A model generated the notes under the pieces. That model did not search any database. It was not told where the DNA came from and worked only from the letters and a program-made list of their open reading frames with translations. A DNA stretch of 64,000 nt from Qipengyuania nanhaisediminis (lineage in GTDB: Bacteria; Pseudomonadota; Alphaproteobacteria; Sphingomonadales; Sphingomonadaceae). The translations under genes and the position numbers were made by a program. Numbering within the stretch: position 1 is the first letter of the stretch; the number at the start of each line of letters is the position of its first letter. This document shows positions 54,160 through 63,859 of the stretch, piece by piece. The stretch covers positions 248,001 through 312,000 of the forward strand of contig NZ_FOWZ01000003.1 in the NCBI RefSeq assembly GCF_900115585.1, read 5' to 3'.

Positions 54160-56505
54160 CTATCTGAAGCCGAGGTTCTTGAGGCTGAAATAGAGCTGGA
54201 AGGTATCGCCGCGTTCCGCATCGCCTGCCGACACGTAATCGCGCCGCCAGGTGAGGCCGAGTTCGAGGCAATCGTCCTGGTAAGCAACGCCAAGGCGGGT
54301 CCTGATCGGCTGGAAGCCGTCGCTCGACAAGCTCAGGTCTTCATCGCGATTTGTGAGGTTGAAGACGCCCGAACCGAAAACGGACCAGTAATTGGCGAAG
54401 GACAGGCGGGCAGCGGCGCGCAATTCCTCGCGATCCTGCAAATCCTCGACCGAGGTAATATTGCGATCGAGCCGCAGGTAGCCGACCTCCACATAGGTGG
54501 CGCTGGTCCCCACCGTGGCGTCGAATTCGTTACGGCGGACGGCCAGATTGTCCTTGTCGAGCCGGAAACGGTGCGTGAGCTTGACGAAGTCGCGGAACCG
54601 CAATTGGGTCCTGCCCACGATATCGCTGACCTTTTCGGACAGGCCGGTACCGTCGGGGAAGATGTCCCGGTCGGCATCGAGCCTGTAGGACTGGCCGAGC
54701 GTGGTTTTCACTTCCCACCCCGGTCGGCGGAGTTCCCAGTCGAAGCCGTAGGTAATGCGCGCCCCGTCTTCGATCCGGTCGTAACCGGGGAAACGGTTGA
54801 GTGCGAAAAGGTTGGAGTCCTCAAGATCGATTGCCCGCGCATCCTCGTTCGGGATGGCAAGGTTTCTGATCGGAGGGGTCACCACCAATTGCACACGCGG
54901 CGTGAATACCTGCGTGCCGCCTAGCAACTCGCCGACGAAGGGCCATTCGACATCGAGCGCGCCCAGCGCGACCCCGCGTGCCTGCCAGCCATTTTCCCCG
55001 CGGTACGACACGGTTTGGGTCAGGAGGTTGTTGTTGGAATGGTAGACATCCCCGCGAAGAAGGCCGGTCAGGGTCACCACCTGGCCAAGGCCGAGAATTT
55101 TCCGCAGGTCCCATTTCGCGCGGGCAAAGGCGCGCTGGGTATCCTGTCCTTCGTCGCGCATGATCGCGAGGGTGTTGGCCTGCAATTCGACCTTCCCTCC
55201 AAGCACGGGTTCGTCGAGGCGCAGGCGGTAATCCATGGCCGGCAGGGCAATCGGCACCTGGCCCTGGTCCTGGTTTAGCCGGAGGGTCTGGGTCGCCCAC
55301 CCTGCCAGCGAGAAGTAGGAATTGCGGTCGATCCGCTCCAGGTCGACCATCGAGCGCAGGCGATCGTCGCGGCTGATGTCATAGCGGCGCAGGAACGTGC
55401 GGTCGCTTGCCAGCCTGACCGAGCTGGTAAGGCTCCATTCCGGGGTGAACTGGAACTTGCCGTTGGCGAACAGGTAGCCGCGCGGCTCGCTTTCGAAGGT
55501 ATCGGTCCGGGTGGCGTCGGTGAAGCGGCGGCTATTCGTGGCGTAGCCGGTGATCTGGTAGGCGCCCTTGTCGGTCAGGTGGCGCCACTGCGCGGAAACC
55601 ATCGGCGGCGCTTCGGTGAAGGCGTAAGCCGATACCGTCAGGTCCTTGTTGTCGGCGAGGCGGATGTAATAGCTTCCCGAAACCTCGACCCCGTTGCTTT
55701 CGGAAAAGCGCAGGTCCGGCACGAGGAATCCGCTGACTGCGCCGCCATCGGTCCGGATCGCGAGGCCGGGCAGGGGCAGTATGCGCGCTCCAAACAATTC
55801 CAGATATGCGCCCTGGAAGCGTACCCGCGAATCTTGCGGATCGTAGATCACGCGGTCGGCGGTGATCCGCCAGCTGGGGTCCTTGTCGCAGCCTTCGGGT
55901 GTGACCACTGCGCAGGCGCTATAGGCGGCCTCTTGCAGCGCGATGGTCCCGTCGGTTTCGCGCAAGCCCCGCCGCGCGGCAAGACGGCCGCCCTGGCGCA
56001 GCGCAAGTAAGAGGTTCTCCAGCGCGCCCGCCTCGAATTCGTCGGTCAGCTCGACTTGGTCCGAAAACAGCTGGTTGCCGTTTTCATCGACGAACCGGAC
56101 GTTGCCGCTGGCAAGAATAACACCCGTCCGCCTGCTCCAGCTAACGCTGTCGGCCCGGACCGAGCGTTCGCCCGAGCGCAAGACGACATTGCCCTCGGCG
56201 GTGACGATATCGGCATCGGAATCGTAGCTGAGGATGTCGGAGGCGAAGGCGATCTGGCGTTCGCCAGCTTCGTTGAATTCCGCGGTCGGCGGCGGGTCGA
56301 GGTCGCTTTGCGCGACGATAACCGCGTCCGGCGGAGTAGGCAGGTCGGTCGGGCTTTCACCTTCGGGTTCTTCCACCGTCCCGGCGCCTGTAGCCGCCCC
56401 GTCCTGCGCGGCCAGCGGCGCAGCGGCAGCCAGGGCAAGCGCACCCGCTCCGGCCCCGAGGGCGTGCAAAAAGCTATTGCGCGAAGGCTGGGGCCACAAG
56501 AGCAT
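54160..56505 (-). CDS. lptD: LPS-assembly protein LptD
   Basis: The outer-membrane barrel that inserts lipopolysaccharide in the outer leaflet, with LptE. Protein of 781 residues starting at ATG 56505; a signal peptide (HALGAGAGALALAAAAPLAAQ) ends near residue 33, a Pro/Glu-rich stretch follows, then the OstA-like periplasmic domain (about 72-190; IAFASDILSYDSDADIVTAEGNVVL) and the barrel ending in YFSLKNLGFR. The frame upstream of ATG 56505 is not family-like. First gene of the lptD-surA-pdxA-rsmA cluster and divergent from pepA. The lptE gene is elsewhere. Confidence 0.95.
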   Translation of the reverse strand: MLLWPQPSRNSFLHALGAGAGALALAAAAPLAAQDGAATGAGTVEEPEGESPTDLPTPPDAVIVAQSDLDPPPTAEFNEAGERQIAFASDILSYDSDADIVTAEGNVVLRSGERSVRADSVSWSRRTGVILASGNVRFVDENGNQLFSDQVELTDEFEAGALENLLLALRQGGRLAARRGLRETDGTIALQEAAYSACAVVTPEGCDKDPSWRITADRVIYDPQDSRVRFQGAYLELFGARILPLPGLAIRTDGGAVSGFLVPDLRFSESNGVEVSGSYYIRLADNKDLTVSAYAFTEAPPMVSAQWRHLTDKGAYQITGYATNSRRFTDATRTDTFESEPRGYLFANGKFQFTPEWSLTSSVRLASDRTFLRRYDISRDDRLRSMVDLERIDRNSYFSLAGWATQTLRLNQDQGQVPIALPAMDYRLRLDEPVLGGKVELQANTLAIMRDEGQDTQRAFARAKWDLRKILGLGQVVTLTGLLRGDVYHSNNNLLTQTVSYRGENGWQARGVALGALDVEWPFVGELLGGTQVFTPRVQLVVTPPIRNLAIPNEDARAIDLEDSNLFALNRFPGYDRIEDGARITYGFDWELRRPGWEVKTTLGQSYRLDADRDIFPDGTGLSEKVSDIVGRTQLRFRDFVKLTHRFRLDKDNLAVRRNEFDATVGTSATYVEVGYLRLDRNITSVEDLQDREELRAAARLSFANYWSVFGSGVFNLTNRDEDLSLSSDGFQPIRTRLGVAYQDDCLELGLTWRRDYVSAGDAERGDTFQLYFSLKNLGFR

Positions 56506-56605
56506 GGCTTGCCTATCGCATCGCCCACGCCTAATCGCAATCGCCATCCTCGGCGGCCCCGCATCCAGCGTTCGGGCTGCGTCAGACAGTTTTCCGGGAG
56601 TTTCC

Positions 56606-58066
56606 ATGCACATCCAATTCAGCAAGACCCAACCGCAGGCGGCGCGCCTCATTGCGCATGTCGCCGACAAGGGCAAGCTTCCTCAATCCTTCGATGCCGC
56701 CATGAAGGCAGGCGCAGAGGCAGCACGCTTCAAGGGCGGTGTCGGCCAGACCTTCGAAGGCTTCGTTGCAAGCGGCGATGGCGCTGCGCGCGTTGCCGTG
56801 GCGGGGGCGGGCGATGCATCCGACGATGCGCGCCTCGCGAACCTCGAAAAGGCGGGTGCTGCGCTGGCTGCAAAATACCAGTCCACCGGCAACGAGGAAC
56901 TCGTCCTCGACGTGACCGAAAACCGCCTGTCCGCCGAAGAAGTGGGCCACGTCCTGCTCGGCATGCGCCTGCGCAACTGGCGCTACGACATCTACCGCAC
57001 GAAGATGAAGGACGAGCAGAAGATCACGCTCAAGAAGGTCACCGTGGTCGGCGCGCCCGACGATGCCGACACCGCGTGGAACGAGCTGACGGCACTGGCC
57101 GAGGGCGTCGAGTTCACGCGTGAACTGGTCACCGAACCGGCCAACATCATTTACCCCGAGACGTTCGTCGAACGCTGCCAGAAGCGCTTCGAGGGCACAG
57201 GCGCGGAACTGATCGTCCTCGACGAAGCCGAGATGGAAAAGCTCGGCATGGGATCGCTACTCGGCGTCGGCCAGGGTTCGTCTCGCGACTCGCGCATCCT
57301 TGCGATCCGGTGGAACGGCGGAGAGGAAGGCGAACGCCCGATCGCCTTCGTCGGCAAGGGCGTGACCTTCGACACCGGCGGTATCTCGATCAAGCCGGGT
57401 CCGGGCATGGAAGACATGAAATGGGACATGGGCGGCGCAGGCGCGGTTGCGGGCGGCATGCTGGCGCTGGTGAAGCGCAAGGCCCCGGCCAACGTCGTGG
57501 GCGTCATGGGCCTCGTCGAGAATATGCCTGACGGTAATGCCCAGCGCCCGGGCGACGTGGTCACTTCCATGAGTGGACAGACCATCGAAATTCTCAACAC
57601 CGATGCGGAAGGCCGCCTGGTCCTCGCCGATGCCCTTCACTGGACGCAGCAGGAGTTCGAGCCGACCCGTGTGATCGACTTTGCAACTCTTACCGGTGCG
57701 ATCATCATTGCGCTTGGCAACGAGCACGCCGGCATGTTCGCGAATGACGACCAGCTGGCAAAGGACATCGATGCCGCCGGTGAAGCCACGGGCGATACGG
57801 TGTGGCGCATGCCGCTGGGCAAGGCTTATGACAAGCTGATCGACAGCCCGATCGCCGACATGAAGAATATCGGCGGGAAGGGCGCGGGCTCGATCACGGC
57901 GGCCCAGTTCCTCCAGCGCTTCATCGCGGACGATGTCGCCTGGGCGCATATCGACATCGCGGGCAAGGCCTGGTCGGACAAGCCCGGCCGGACCTGGGGC
58001 AAGGGCGCGACCGGTTACGGCGTTCGCCTGATCGACCGCATCGTGTCCGACACGGCCGAAGGGTAA
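56606..58066 (+). CDS. pepA: Leucyl aminopeptidase (cytosol aminopeptidase A)
   Basis: M17 dinuclear metal aminopeptidase of 486 residues. ATG 56606 (MHIQFSKTQPQ) begins the N-terminal domain. The catalytic domain contains GKGVTFDTGGISIKPGPGMEDMKWDMGG (Lys and metal Asp), then NTDAEGRLVLADAL (the M17 signature with Asp/Glu and Arg) and GSITAAQFLQRF. Hexameric in the family; it processes peptides and in some bacteria also binds DNA. Leads an operon with DUF2256 (24 bases on) and holC. Confidence 0.96.
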   Translation: MHIQFSKTQPQAARLIAHVADKGKLPQSFDAAMKAGAEAARFKGGVGQTFEGFVASGDGAARVAVAGAGDASDDARLANLEKAGAALAAKYQSTGNEELVLDVTENRLSAEEVGHVLLGMRLRNWRYDIYRTKMKDEQKITLKKVTVVGAPDDADTAWNELTALAEGVEFTRELVTEPANIIYPETFVERCQKRFEGTGAELIVLDEAEMEKLGMGSLLGVGQGSSRDSRILAIRWNGGEEGERPIAFVGKGVTFDTGGISIKPGPGMEDMKWDMGGAGAVAGGMLALVKRKAPANVVGVMGLVENMPDGNAQRPGDVVTSMSGQTIEILNTDAEGRLVLADALHWTQQEFEPTRVIDFATLTGAIIIALGNEHAGMFANDDQLAKDIDAAGEATGDTVWRMPLGKAYDKLIDSPIADMKNIGGKGAGSITAAQFLQRFIADDVAWAHIDIAGKAWSDKPGRTWGKGATGYGVRLIDRIVSDTAEG

Positions 58067-58090
58067 GCGGGAGCTTTCGCCATTCCCAAG

Positions 58091-58237
58091 ATGCGCAGGA
58101 AAGGGGATTTGCCCAGCAAGGTCTGCGAGACCTGCGGGCTGCCTTTTTCCTGGCGCAAGAAATGGGAACGCGACTGGGATAACGTGCGCTACTGTTCCGA
58201 GAAGTGCAGGCGCAACAAGGGTGGCGGGACCGCATGA
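58091..58237 (+). CDS. DUF2256 zinc-ribbon-like small protein
   Basis: A 48-residue protein below usual length cut-offs. It starts [10 protein letters not shown] and contains [19 protein letters not shown] and [14 protein letters not shown]: the CxxC...CxxxC pattern of the DUF2256 family, a small zinc-binding domain. Many members are found as stand-alone proteins of this size. Its TGA overlaps the holC ATG by four bases (58234-58237), so it is coupled to the polymerase subunit gene, and it follows pepA after 24 bases. Function unknown. Confidence 0.85.
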   Translation: MRRKGDLPSKVCETCGLPFSWRKKWERDWDNVRYCSEKCRRNKGGGTA

Positions 58238-58671
58238 CGCGCGTTGATTTCTACCAGCTGAGCCGCGACCCGGTCGATGTGACCGTTGTCAAGCTGGCGG
58301 GCAAGGCGATGCAGGCCGGGATGCGGCTGGCGGTCGTTGCTGCCGATGAAGGACTTCGCGAACGCCTCGGCGAAGCGTTGTGGGCAGCTGGCGGATTTCT
58401 TGCCAACGGCGCTGCCGACGGTCCCCATGCGGCGCGCCAGCCGATCACCGTCTCCAATACCTGCAAGCCGGTGAACGAAGCGCAGATCCTGATCCTCGCC
58501 GATGGCACATGGCGCGAGGAAGCGACCGCACTGGAGCGGGTCATGCTGCTGTTCGGAGAAGAGGCGACCGACGCCGCGCGCAATCTGTGGCGCGAACTGG
58601 CGCCGCGGGAAGACATCGACAACCGCATCTTCAAGCAGACCCCTGAAGGCGGCTGGCGCGAAGGGCGCTAG
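58234..58671 (+). CDS. holC: DNA polymerase III chi subunit
   Basis: The chi subunit joins the clamp-loader complex to single-strand binding protein. Protein of 145 residues starting [29 protein letters not shown], the alphaproteobacterial HolC pattern; [10 protein letters not shown] and [22 protein letters not shown] follow. Short helices and a C-terminal tail [30 protein letters not shown] complete the length. ATG 58234 overlaps the DUF2256 stop. pepA-holC neighbourhood is conserved in alphaproteobacteria. Confidence 0.92.
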   Translation: MTRVDFYQLSRDPVDVTVVKLAGKAMQAGMRLAVVAADEGLRERLGEALWAAGGFLANGAADGPHAARQPITVSNTCKPVNEAQILILADGTWREEATALERVMLLFGEEATDAARNLWRELAPREDIDNRIFKQTPEGGWREGR

Positions 58672-58711
58672 ACCGGCTGGAACCCTTCGCCGTTTCGCCC
58701 GTCGGTTGGGC

Positions 58712-59227
58712 ATGGGGCGCACATTTCCACTCATGGCTTCTTGCCTGGCCCTGGCCGGGTGCGGCGATACGCAGGAACCTTCCGAAGCGGAGGTGGCGGC
58801 AGAGGATACCAAGCCGATCGGCAGCTATACCGTCGATCCCGAAACGGGCGAAGTGCGCGCGATGCACACCGATGGCGACGGCACCCGCACGACACTGGCG
58901 GCAGGCCGAACGGTCGACCCGGTGCTTCCGGCACCCTTCGTCCTGCCTCCCGGTGCGACAATCGAAAGCGTGACCCGCGTCGAACAGGGCGAGGGGCGGC
59001 TGGTGACGATCGTCTTCGCAAGCGAGCTCGACCGGGAAGCGCTCGCCGACTTCTACCGTGAACTCGCGGGCGAAACGGGCTTTTCCGTCACCTCCGACAT
59101 ACCGGGCGAAAGCGCCCTCGTGCTTGCGGGCGAAGATGTGGATGACGGCACTACCTTTGCGGCCACCATCCGCGCGTCAGATGGCGGCAGCGAAGCGGAA
59201 CTGACCGTAAGCGCGGGAATCGGCTAA
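58712..59227 (+). CDS. Hypothetical lipoprotein
   Basis: Protein of 171 residues with a short lipoprotein signal ([20 protein letters not shown], lipobox Cys17). The body is acidic with a DUF-like repeat of [19 protein letters not shown] and a C-terminal [31 protein letters not shown] recognise no family. Internal Met8 would also begin a good signal. It stands alone 40 bases after holC and 85 bases before ndk. Confidence 0.75.
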   Translation: MGRTFPLMASCLALAGCGDTQEPSEAEVAAEDTKPIGSYTVDPETGEVRAMHTDGDGTRTTLAAGRTVDPVLPAPFVLPPGATIESVTRVEQGEGRLVTIVFASELDREALADFYRELAGETGFSVTSDIPGESALVLAGEDVDDGTTFAATIRASDGGSEAELTVSAGIG

Positions 59228-59312
59228 AGCTTGCTCGCGGGCGCGCGCGGCGCTAGGGGCGCGCGCGAGAACATTCTCCCCCACAAAAGACACTTCGCAA
59301 GGAACACATATC

Positions 59313-59735
59313 ATGGCGGTTACCCGCACCTTTTCGATCATCAAGCCCGATGCCACGCGTCGCAACCTGACCGGCGCCGTCACCAAGGTGCTTGAAGAAG
59401 CCGGCCTTCGCGTCGTCGCTTCGAAGCGCATCCACATGACCCGCGAACAGGCCGAAGGCTTCTACGACGTCCACCGCGAACGTCCCTTCTTCGGCGAACT
59501 GGTCGAATTCATGATCTCCGGCCCGGTTGTGGTGCAGGTGCTCGAAGGCGAAGACGCCGTTAAGCGCAACCGCGACGTGATGGGCGCAACCAACCCGGCC
59601 GATGCTGACGAAGGCACCATCCGCAAGACCTATGCGGAATCGATCGAAGCCAACTCGGTCCACGGTTCTGACAGCGACGAAAACGCTGCCAAGGAGATCG
59701 CGTTCTTCTTCAACGACGACGAAATCGTTGGCTAA
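59313..59735 (+). CDS. ndk: Nucleoside diphosphate kinase
   Basis: Balances nucleoside triphosphates by a phospho-histidine relay. Protein of 140 residues: the start [33 protein letters not shown] is canonical, the nucleotide-binding region is [29 protein letters not shown] and the active-site His is in [10 protein letters not shown] (about residue 117). A terminator follows after 60 bases, so it is monocistronic. Confidence 0.98.
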   Translation: MAVTRTFSIIKPDATRRNLTGAVTKVLEEAGLRVVASKRIHMTREQAEGFYDVHRERPFFGELVEFMISGPVVVQVLEGEDAVKRNRDVMGATNPADADEGTIRKTYAESIEANSVHGSDSDENAAKEIAFFFNDDEIVG

Positions 59736-59795
59736 GCGACATATCATTTATTATAGAATATCGGGAAAAAGCCTGATTTTGTAACAGATTAGGTG

Positions 59796-59834
59796 ACGGG
59801 CGCGATCTCTGTTAGGATCGCGCCCGTTATGTTT
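59796..59834 (+). terminator. Rho-independent terminator after ndk
   Basis: A perfect 12-base-pair stem ACGGGCGCGATC (59796-59807) / GATCGCGCCCGT (59816-59827) with an eight-base loop; then TATGTTTT. The ATG of the next gene (59829) lies within this tail, one base after the stem, which leaves no room for a ribosome site. Confidence 0.85.
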
Positions 59835-60251
59835 TCGGCGATTCTCCCTTCCACGCGAGAACGCCGCCGCCACATGCGTGCGGTGACAGCGATCGGCGAC
59901 GCCATCAACCGGCGCGACTGGAATGCTGCGAAAGGCATGCTTTCACCGGACTTCTCCATGGCCGACCAGAGCGGAAACGAGGTCATCGGGCCGGATGAGT
60001 TCCTGAATTCCGTCCGGGAATTCTACGATGTTCTCGGCGATCCGAAGCTCGTCTTCGATTCGATCGATCCGAACCGCGAGGAAGTGCTCGTTCGTGGGCA
60101 TCTGGAAGATACCACGTCGAATGTTCGCTCGGCTACGATGTGGAGGTTTCTGTTCGACGGTCCACTGATCAGTCGCATCGAGGTAACGCGGGCCAATAAC
60201 GAAATGACCCTGCCGCGGTTTGCCGCAGCGCGCCGTGCAACGGCAGACTAG
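59829..60251 (+). CDS. SnoaL/NTF2-like fold protein
   Basis: Protein of 140 residues. From about residue 17 it follows the SnoaL-like nuclear transport factor 2 fold: VTAIGDAINRRDWNAAKGMLSPDF, GNEVIGPDEFLNSVREFYDVL and a strand MWRFLFDGPLISRIEV. Such domains bind small molecules or form enzymes; no specific role is clear. Start choice is uncertain: ATG 59829 directly follows the ndk terminator without a ribosome site, and ATG 59874 (MRAVTAIGD) is equally possible for the domain. Its stop overlaps convergently with the next gene (CTAG). Confidence 0.7.
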   Translation: MFSAILPSTRERRRHMRAVTAIGDAINRRDWNAAKGMLSPDFSMADQSGNEVIGPDEFLNSVREFYDVLGDPKLVFDSIDPNREEVLVRGHLEDTTSNVRSATMWRFLFDGPLISRIEVTRANNEMTLPRFAAARRATAD

Positions 60252-60448
60252 TCTTTACCGTCAGTCTTGCGGAACAGCCGCGCTGCCAGATGGCGCAACG
60301 CGTGTGCTGCCAGGAATACCCCTGCAACCACTATCACTGCCGTCAGCGGATCGACCTCTTCGTCAAAACCCGCATCGCCCCGGATTGCTATCCAGACGAG
60401 CCCTGCGACAGCGAGCGTGAAGAACAGATATGGCGTCAGGCGCTGCAT
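60248..60448 (-). CDS. Small two-span membrane protein downstream of purN
   Basis: Protein of 66 residues ([19 protein letters not shown] start) with two hydrophobic segments (about 6-22 and 35-53) and a C-terminal basic tail (RHLAARLFRKTDGKD). Its ATG overlaps the purN stop by four bases (ATGA at 60448-60450), and its TAG overlaps the TAG of the convergent NTF2-like gene. Function unknown; it is coupled to purN, which is the best evidence for its reality. Confidence 0.75.
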   Translation of the reverse strand: MQRLTPYLFFTLAVAGLVWIAIRGDAGFDEEVDPLTAVIVVAGVFLAAHALRHLAARLFRKTDGKD

Positions 60449-61413
60449 CAGAACTTGTCCGCTGCATCCATCAGTTTCGTGGCCGATTTCGGCGCCACGG
60501 CCCGCCAGCTCCGCTCGAGCCATTCGGCGACGTGGTCCCAATCGCAATCGGGACGGTTCAGGATCAGCCCGACCCAGCCGCTCGCCCCGTAATAGGCCGG
60601 TTTGAAATAGGTGTCGGGCTGCGTTTCAACGAGGTTGAGCAATTCGTCCAGGCTGCCGGTCTTCACCAGCAGCGCGATATGTTCGGAACCGTGGTGCTGG
60701 TCGTTGAAATAGGCGAAATATTTGCCCGACTTCTCGCTCCCTGCGCGCCAGCCCGGTGAGCCGTGGCTTTCGCGCTCGTGGCTCTGGGGCAGGGCCAGCG
60801 CAAGGTCCCTGACCCGTTCCAGCAGGAAATCAGGGTCGCTTTCGCGCGCGACATAGCGTGCCAGGACCTGCGGATAGAGCTGGTGTTCGGCAAAGCGCAC
60901 GCGTTCTGCAAGCGTGTCGGGAGTCTCGCCGTCACGGATCGCGACTGCAACTTGGCCCAGCACCTCACCTGCATCGAGCTCTTCGGTCACGAGATGGACG
61001 GACACGCCGCCATGACTGTCCCCCGCCTCTATCGCGCGGGCGTGGGTATCGAGACCGGTGTATTTCGGGAGCAGCGAAGGGTGGATATTCAGCATCCTGC
61101 CCCGCCACCGTCCGACGAACCCTTCGGTCAGGATGCGCATGTACCCGGCCAGCACGATATATTGTGCGCCCGCATCCCGGGCGGCTTTCTCCATGGCCGC
61201 GTCATGATCTGCGCGTGGCATGCCCTTGTGGGACAGGGCGTAGGTCGGAACACCTTCAGCCGCAGCGATGGAAAGCCCCTCCGCTTCCGGATCGTTCGCC
61301 GCGACGAGACACACCTCGTAAGGGCAATCGTCGATCAGGCTGGCGTAGAGCAACGCGGCCATATTGCTGCCGCGCCCGGATATGAAGATCGCGACCTTCG
61401 CCTTCTCAGCCAA
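60448..61413 (-). CDS. purN: PurN (GAR transformylase) fused to an MmcQ/YjbR-like domain
   Basis: Transfers formyl from 10-formyltetrahydrofolate to GAR in purine synthesis. Protein of 321 residues: the PurN domain (about 1-200) has [17 protein letters not shown], the catalytic Asn109-His111 in [18 protein letters not shown] and Asp147 in VTEELDAG. From about residue 202 a second domain, [21 protein letters not shown]-like and [19 protein letters not shown], matches the MmcQ/YjbR (DUF419) fold. Start is a TTG at 61413, six bases behind GAGGCGG, overlapping the purM stop by 8 bases. PurN alone is about 200 residues, so this is a fusion. Confidence 0.93.
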   Translation of the reverse strand: MAEKAKVAIFISGRGSNMAALLYASLIDDCPYEVCLVAANDPEAEGLSIAAAEGVPTYALSHKGMPRADHDAAMEKAARDAGAQYIVLAGYMRILTEGFVGRWRGRMLNIHPSLLPKYTGLDTHARAIEAGDSHGGVSVHLVTEELDAGEVLGQVAVAIRDGETPDTLAERVRFAEHQLYPQVLARYVARESDPDFLLERVRDLALALPQSHERESHGSPGWRAGSEKSGKYFAYFNDQHHGSEHIALLVKTGSLDELLNLVETQPDTYFKPAYYGASGWVGLILNRPDCDWDHVAEWLERSWRAVAPKSATKLMDAADKF

Positions 61414-62503
61414 GGTGGGCCGCCTCCCAGTCTGCCTTGGCGGACCATGTCCCGGCCGAACCGCGAACCGTGCAGCCCTTCTCGCCTTCCACGATACGGC
61501 CGACGGCGAGCACGGTTTCGCCCGCATCTTCGAGGCGTGTGCGCACGATCTCCGCATTGGCCGGATCGACTGCGAGGACCATGCCTATGCCGCAATTGAA
61601 GGTGCGCGCCATTTCGCCCGGCTCGATATTGCCCTGCGCCTGCAGGAAGGCCATCAGCCCCGGCTGGTCCCAGCCGTCGGCTTCGACCTCCGCATGGGCA
61701 CCTTGCGGCAGGACGCGCGGGATATTTTCGAGCAATCCGCCCCCGGTGATGTGGGCCAGTGCATCGACCAGTCCATCGCGAACGACCGGCAGGAGGGATT
61801 TGACGTAAATCCGCGTCGGCTCGAGCAAGGTCTCGATCAGCAGCCGGTCCTGGTCGAACAGGGCGGGGCGGTCGAGCTTCCAGCCCTTGTCCTCCGCCAG
61901 CCGCCGGACAAGTGAGAAACCGTTGGAGTGGACGCCCGAACTGGCGAGGCCGAGCAGGATGTGCCCCGGAGCTACCCGTTTCCCGGTCAGCTGTTCGTCG
62001 CGTTCGACCGCGCCGACACAGAACCCTGCGAGGTCATAATCACCGCTCGCATACATGCCGGGCATCTCGGCGGTCTCACCCCCTATGAGGGCGCAACCTG
62101 CCTGTTTGCAGCCGTTGGCGATGCCGGCGATGACTCGCTCGGCAACGCCATTCTCCAGCTTGCCGGTGGCAAAATAGTCGAGGAAGAACAGTGGCTCCGC
62201 GCCCTGGACGATCAGATCGTTCACGCACATCGCGACAAGATCGATCCCGACAGTGTCATGCCGGTCGGTATCGATTGCCAGCTTGAGCTTGGTTCCGACG
62301 CCGTCATTGCCTGCGACTAGCAGGGGATCCTTGTACCCCGCCGCCTTGGGATCGAAAAATCCGCCGAAGCCGCCGATCTCGCCGTCGGCACCGGGGCGCA
62401 TGGTGGCTTTCACCAGGGGGCCGATCGCCTTGACGAGGGCATTGCCCGCATCGATCGAAACACCCGCCTGTTCGTAGGTGTAGGACTGGTTGTCGCTGCT
62501 CAT
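61406..62503 (-). CDS. purM: Phosphoribosylformylglycinamidine cyclo-ligase
   Basis: Makes AIR from FGAM and ATP, the step after FGAM synthase in purine synthesis. Protein of 365 residues starting at ATG 62503 ([14 protein letters not shown]), with GAGGGG 7 bases before it. [23 protein letters not shown] (ATP grip), [38 protein letters not shown] and NFC-type [11 protein letters not shown] are the signatures. Divergent from the DUF2066 gene across about 70 bases; overlaps purN. Confidence 0.97.
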   Translation of the reverse strand: MSSDNQSYTYEQAGVSIDAGNALVKAIGPLVKATMRPGADGEIGGFGGFFDPKAAGYKDPLLVAGNDGVGTKLKLAIDTDRHDTVGIDLVAMCVNDLIVQGAEPLFFLDYFATGKLENGVAERVIAGIANGCKQAGCALIGGETAEMPGMYASGDYDLAGFCVGAVERDEQLTGKRVAPGHILLGLASSGVHSNGFSLVRRLAEDKGWKLDRPALFDQDRLLIETLLEPTRIYVKSLLPVVRDGLVDALAHITGGGLLENIPRVLPQGAHAEVEADGWDQPGLMAFLQAQGNIEPGEMARTFNCGIGMVLAVDPANAEIVRTRLEDAGETVLAVGRIVEGEKGCTVRGSAGTWSAKADWEAAHLG

Positions 62504-62572
62504 ATATTGCCCCTCGCGCATTCCCGCTTGGATTTCCAGAAGCGATTGGGCAAAAGGCCCGCTGTTTTCCCC

Positions 62573-63844
62573 ATGCGGCATCATTTTTCCCTTCCCCGCT
62601 CGAAGCGCCTCGCGATCATCGCAGCCGGCATAGCCATGACCGGCGGCGCCGGATGGCTCGCCTATGCGCAGGTGGGTGGGGAGCGCGGGATCGCGCCGAT
62701 CGCCTCGTCCACCGACATCGAAGTGTCCGGCATCGAAGTCGACGTCAAAGCCGATTCCGGCCTCGAAGCGCGCGAAGAGGCATGGCGCGAGGCTCAGGTG
62801 AAAGCGTGGGAAAAGATCGACGGGCCCAGCCTGCCCGATTCGCAGATCGAGAGCATGGTTTCCGCCATCGTGATCGAGCGTGAGCGTTTAGGGCCGAAAC
62901 GATATGTCGCGACGCTTGGCGTGGTGTTCGACCGGGCCCGTGCGGCCAGGTATCTCGGCGCTGAGGGTCGTTCACGCCGCAGCGCGCCGATGCTGTTGCT
63001 TCCCGTAACGATGTCGGGCGGCACCGCCCTGGTCTACGAACAGCGCAATCCCTGGCAGCGCGCCTGGGCGAGCTACCAGGCCGGGGCCAGCCAGATCAAT
63101 TACGTCAGGCCCAGCGGAGCAGGCGGCGATTCGCTGCTGCTAACCTTTGGGCAGACCGGCAGGCGCAGCCGCGTATGGTGGCGCGATATCCTTGATGATT
63201 TCGGGGCGGCGGATGTCCTGATCCCGGTTGCGGAACTGCACTACACCTTCCCTGGCGGGCCGGTGGAAGGGCGCTTCACTGCGCGCCACGGACCCGACAG
63301 CCAGTTCCTCGAGTCATTCACGCTGACGGCGGAAAATCCCGAGCAATTGCCCGCTATGCTGGGACAGGCAGTTCAGCGTTTCGACGCAATCTTTACCGAG
63401 GCACTGGCTGACGGGACGCTTCGCCCGGATCCGACCCTCAATGTTCGCATGGGCGATCTCGATCCGGCGATCGCGCGCCTTGTCGAACTTGGCCGCAGGC
63501 TCAAGGCACAGGATGCCGCTGCAGCGGAACGAGCGGCAACGCCGACTGCCGAGAGCGATGGTACGATTACTGCCGCGCCGATCGATCGGCCTCCACCCGA
63601 AGGTTCGGTGGCACTCTACACGGTCCAGGTCGCCACGCCGGACGCGCCCTCGTTCGATGAAGCGATGGCCGGTATACGCGGCGGGCAGGGTGTGCGCGCT
63701 ATCGGTGTGCGCAGCACTGCCATCGGCGGCACCACCGTACTCACGGTGAGCTATGCCGGATCGATCAATCAGCTTGCGGACGCACTACGCCAGCGCGGTT
63801 TCAATGTTCGCCGGGGAGACAACGCGCTGCTTATCAGCCGTTGA
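62573..63844 (+). CDS. DUF2066-domain membrane-anchored protein
   Basis: Protein of 423 residues with a signal-anchor span (about 14-32) and a DUF2066 region: [27 protein letters not shown]-like repeat of alternating strands (about 45-130) and [22 protein letters not shown]-terminal segment (about 330-420; [21 protein letters not shown] and [16 protein letters not shown]) resembles an SPOR or similar ferredoxin-like fold. Found in front of the hda-type gene, as in other sphingomonads. Start at ATG 62573 ([13 protein letters not shown]). Function unknown. Confidence 0.82.
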   Translation: MRHHFSLPRSKRLAIIAAGIAMTGGAGWLAYAQVGGERGIAPIASSTDIEVSGIEVDVKADSGLEAREEAWREAQVKAWEKIDGPSLPDSQIESMVSAIVIERERLGPKRYVATLGVVFDRARAARYLGAEGRSRRSAPMLLLPVTMSGGTALVYEQRNPWQRAWASYQAGASQINYVRPSGAGGDSLLLTFGQTGRRSRVWWRDILDDFGAADVLIPVAELHYTFPGGPVEGRFTARHGPDSQFLESFTLTAENPEQLPAMLGQAVQRFDAIFTEALADGTLRPDPTLNVRMGDLDPAIARLVELGRRLKAQDAAAAERAATPTAESDGTITAAPIDRPPPEGSVALYTVQVATPDAPSFDEAMAGIRGGQGVRAIGVRSTAIGGTTVLTVSYAGSINQLADALRQRGFNVRRGDNALLISR

Positions 63845-63859
63845 GCACCGGATTCGGCC

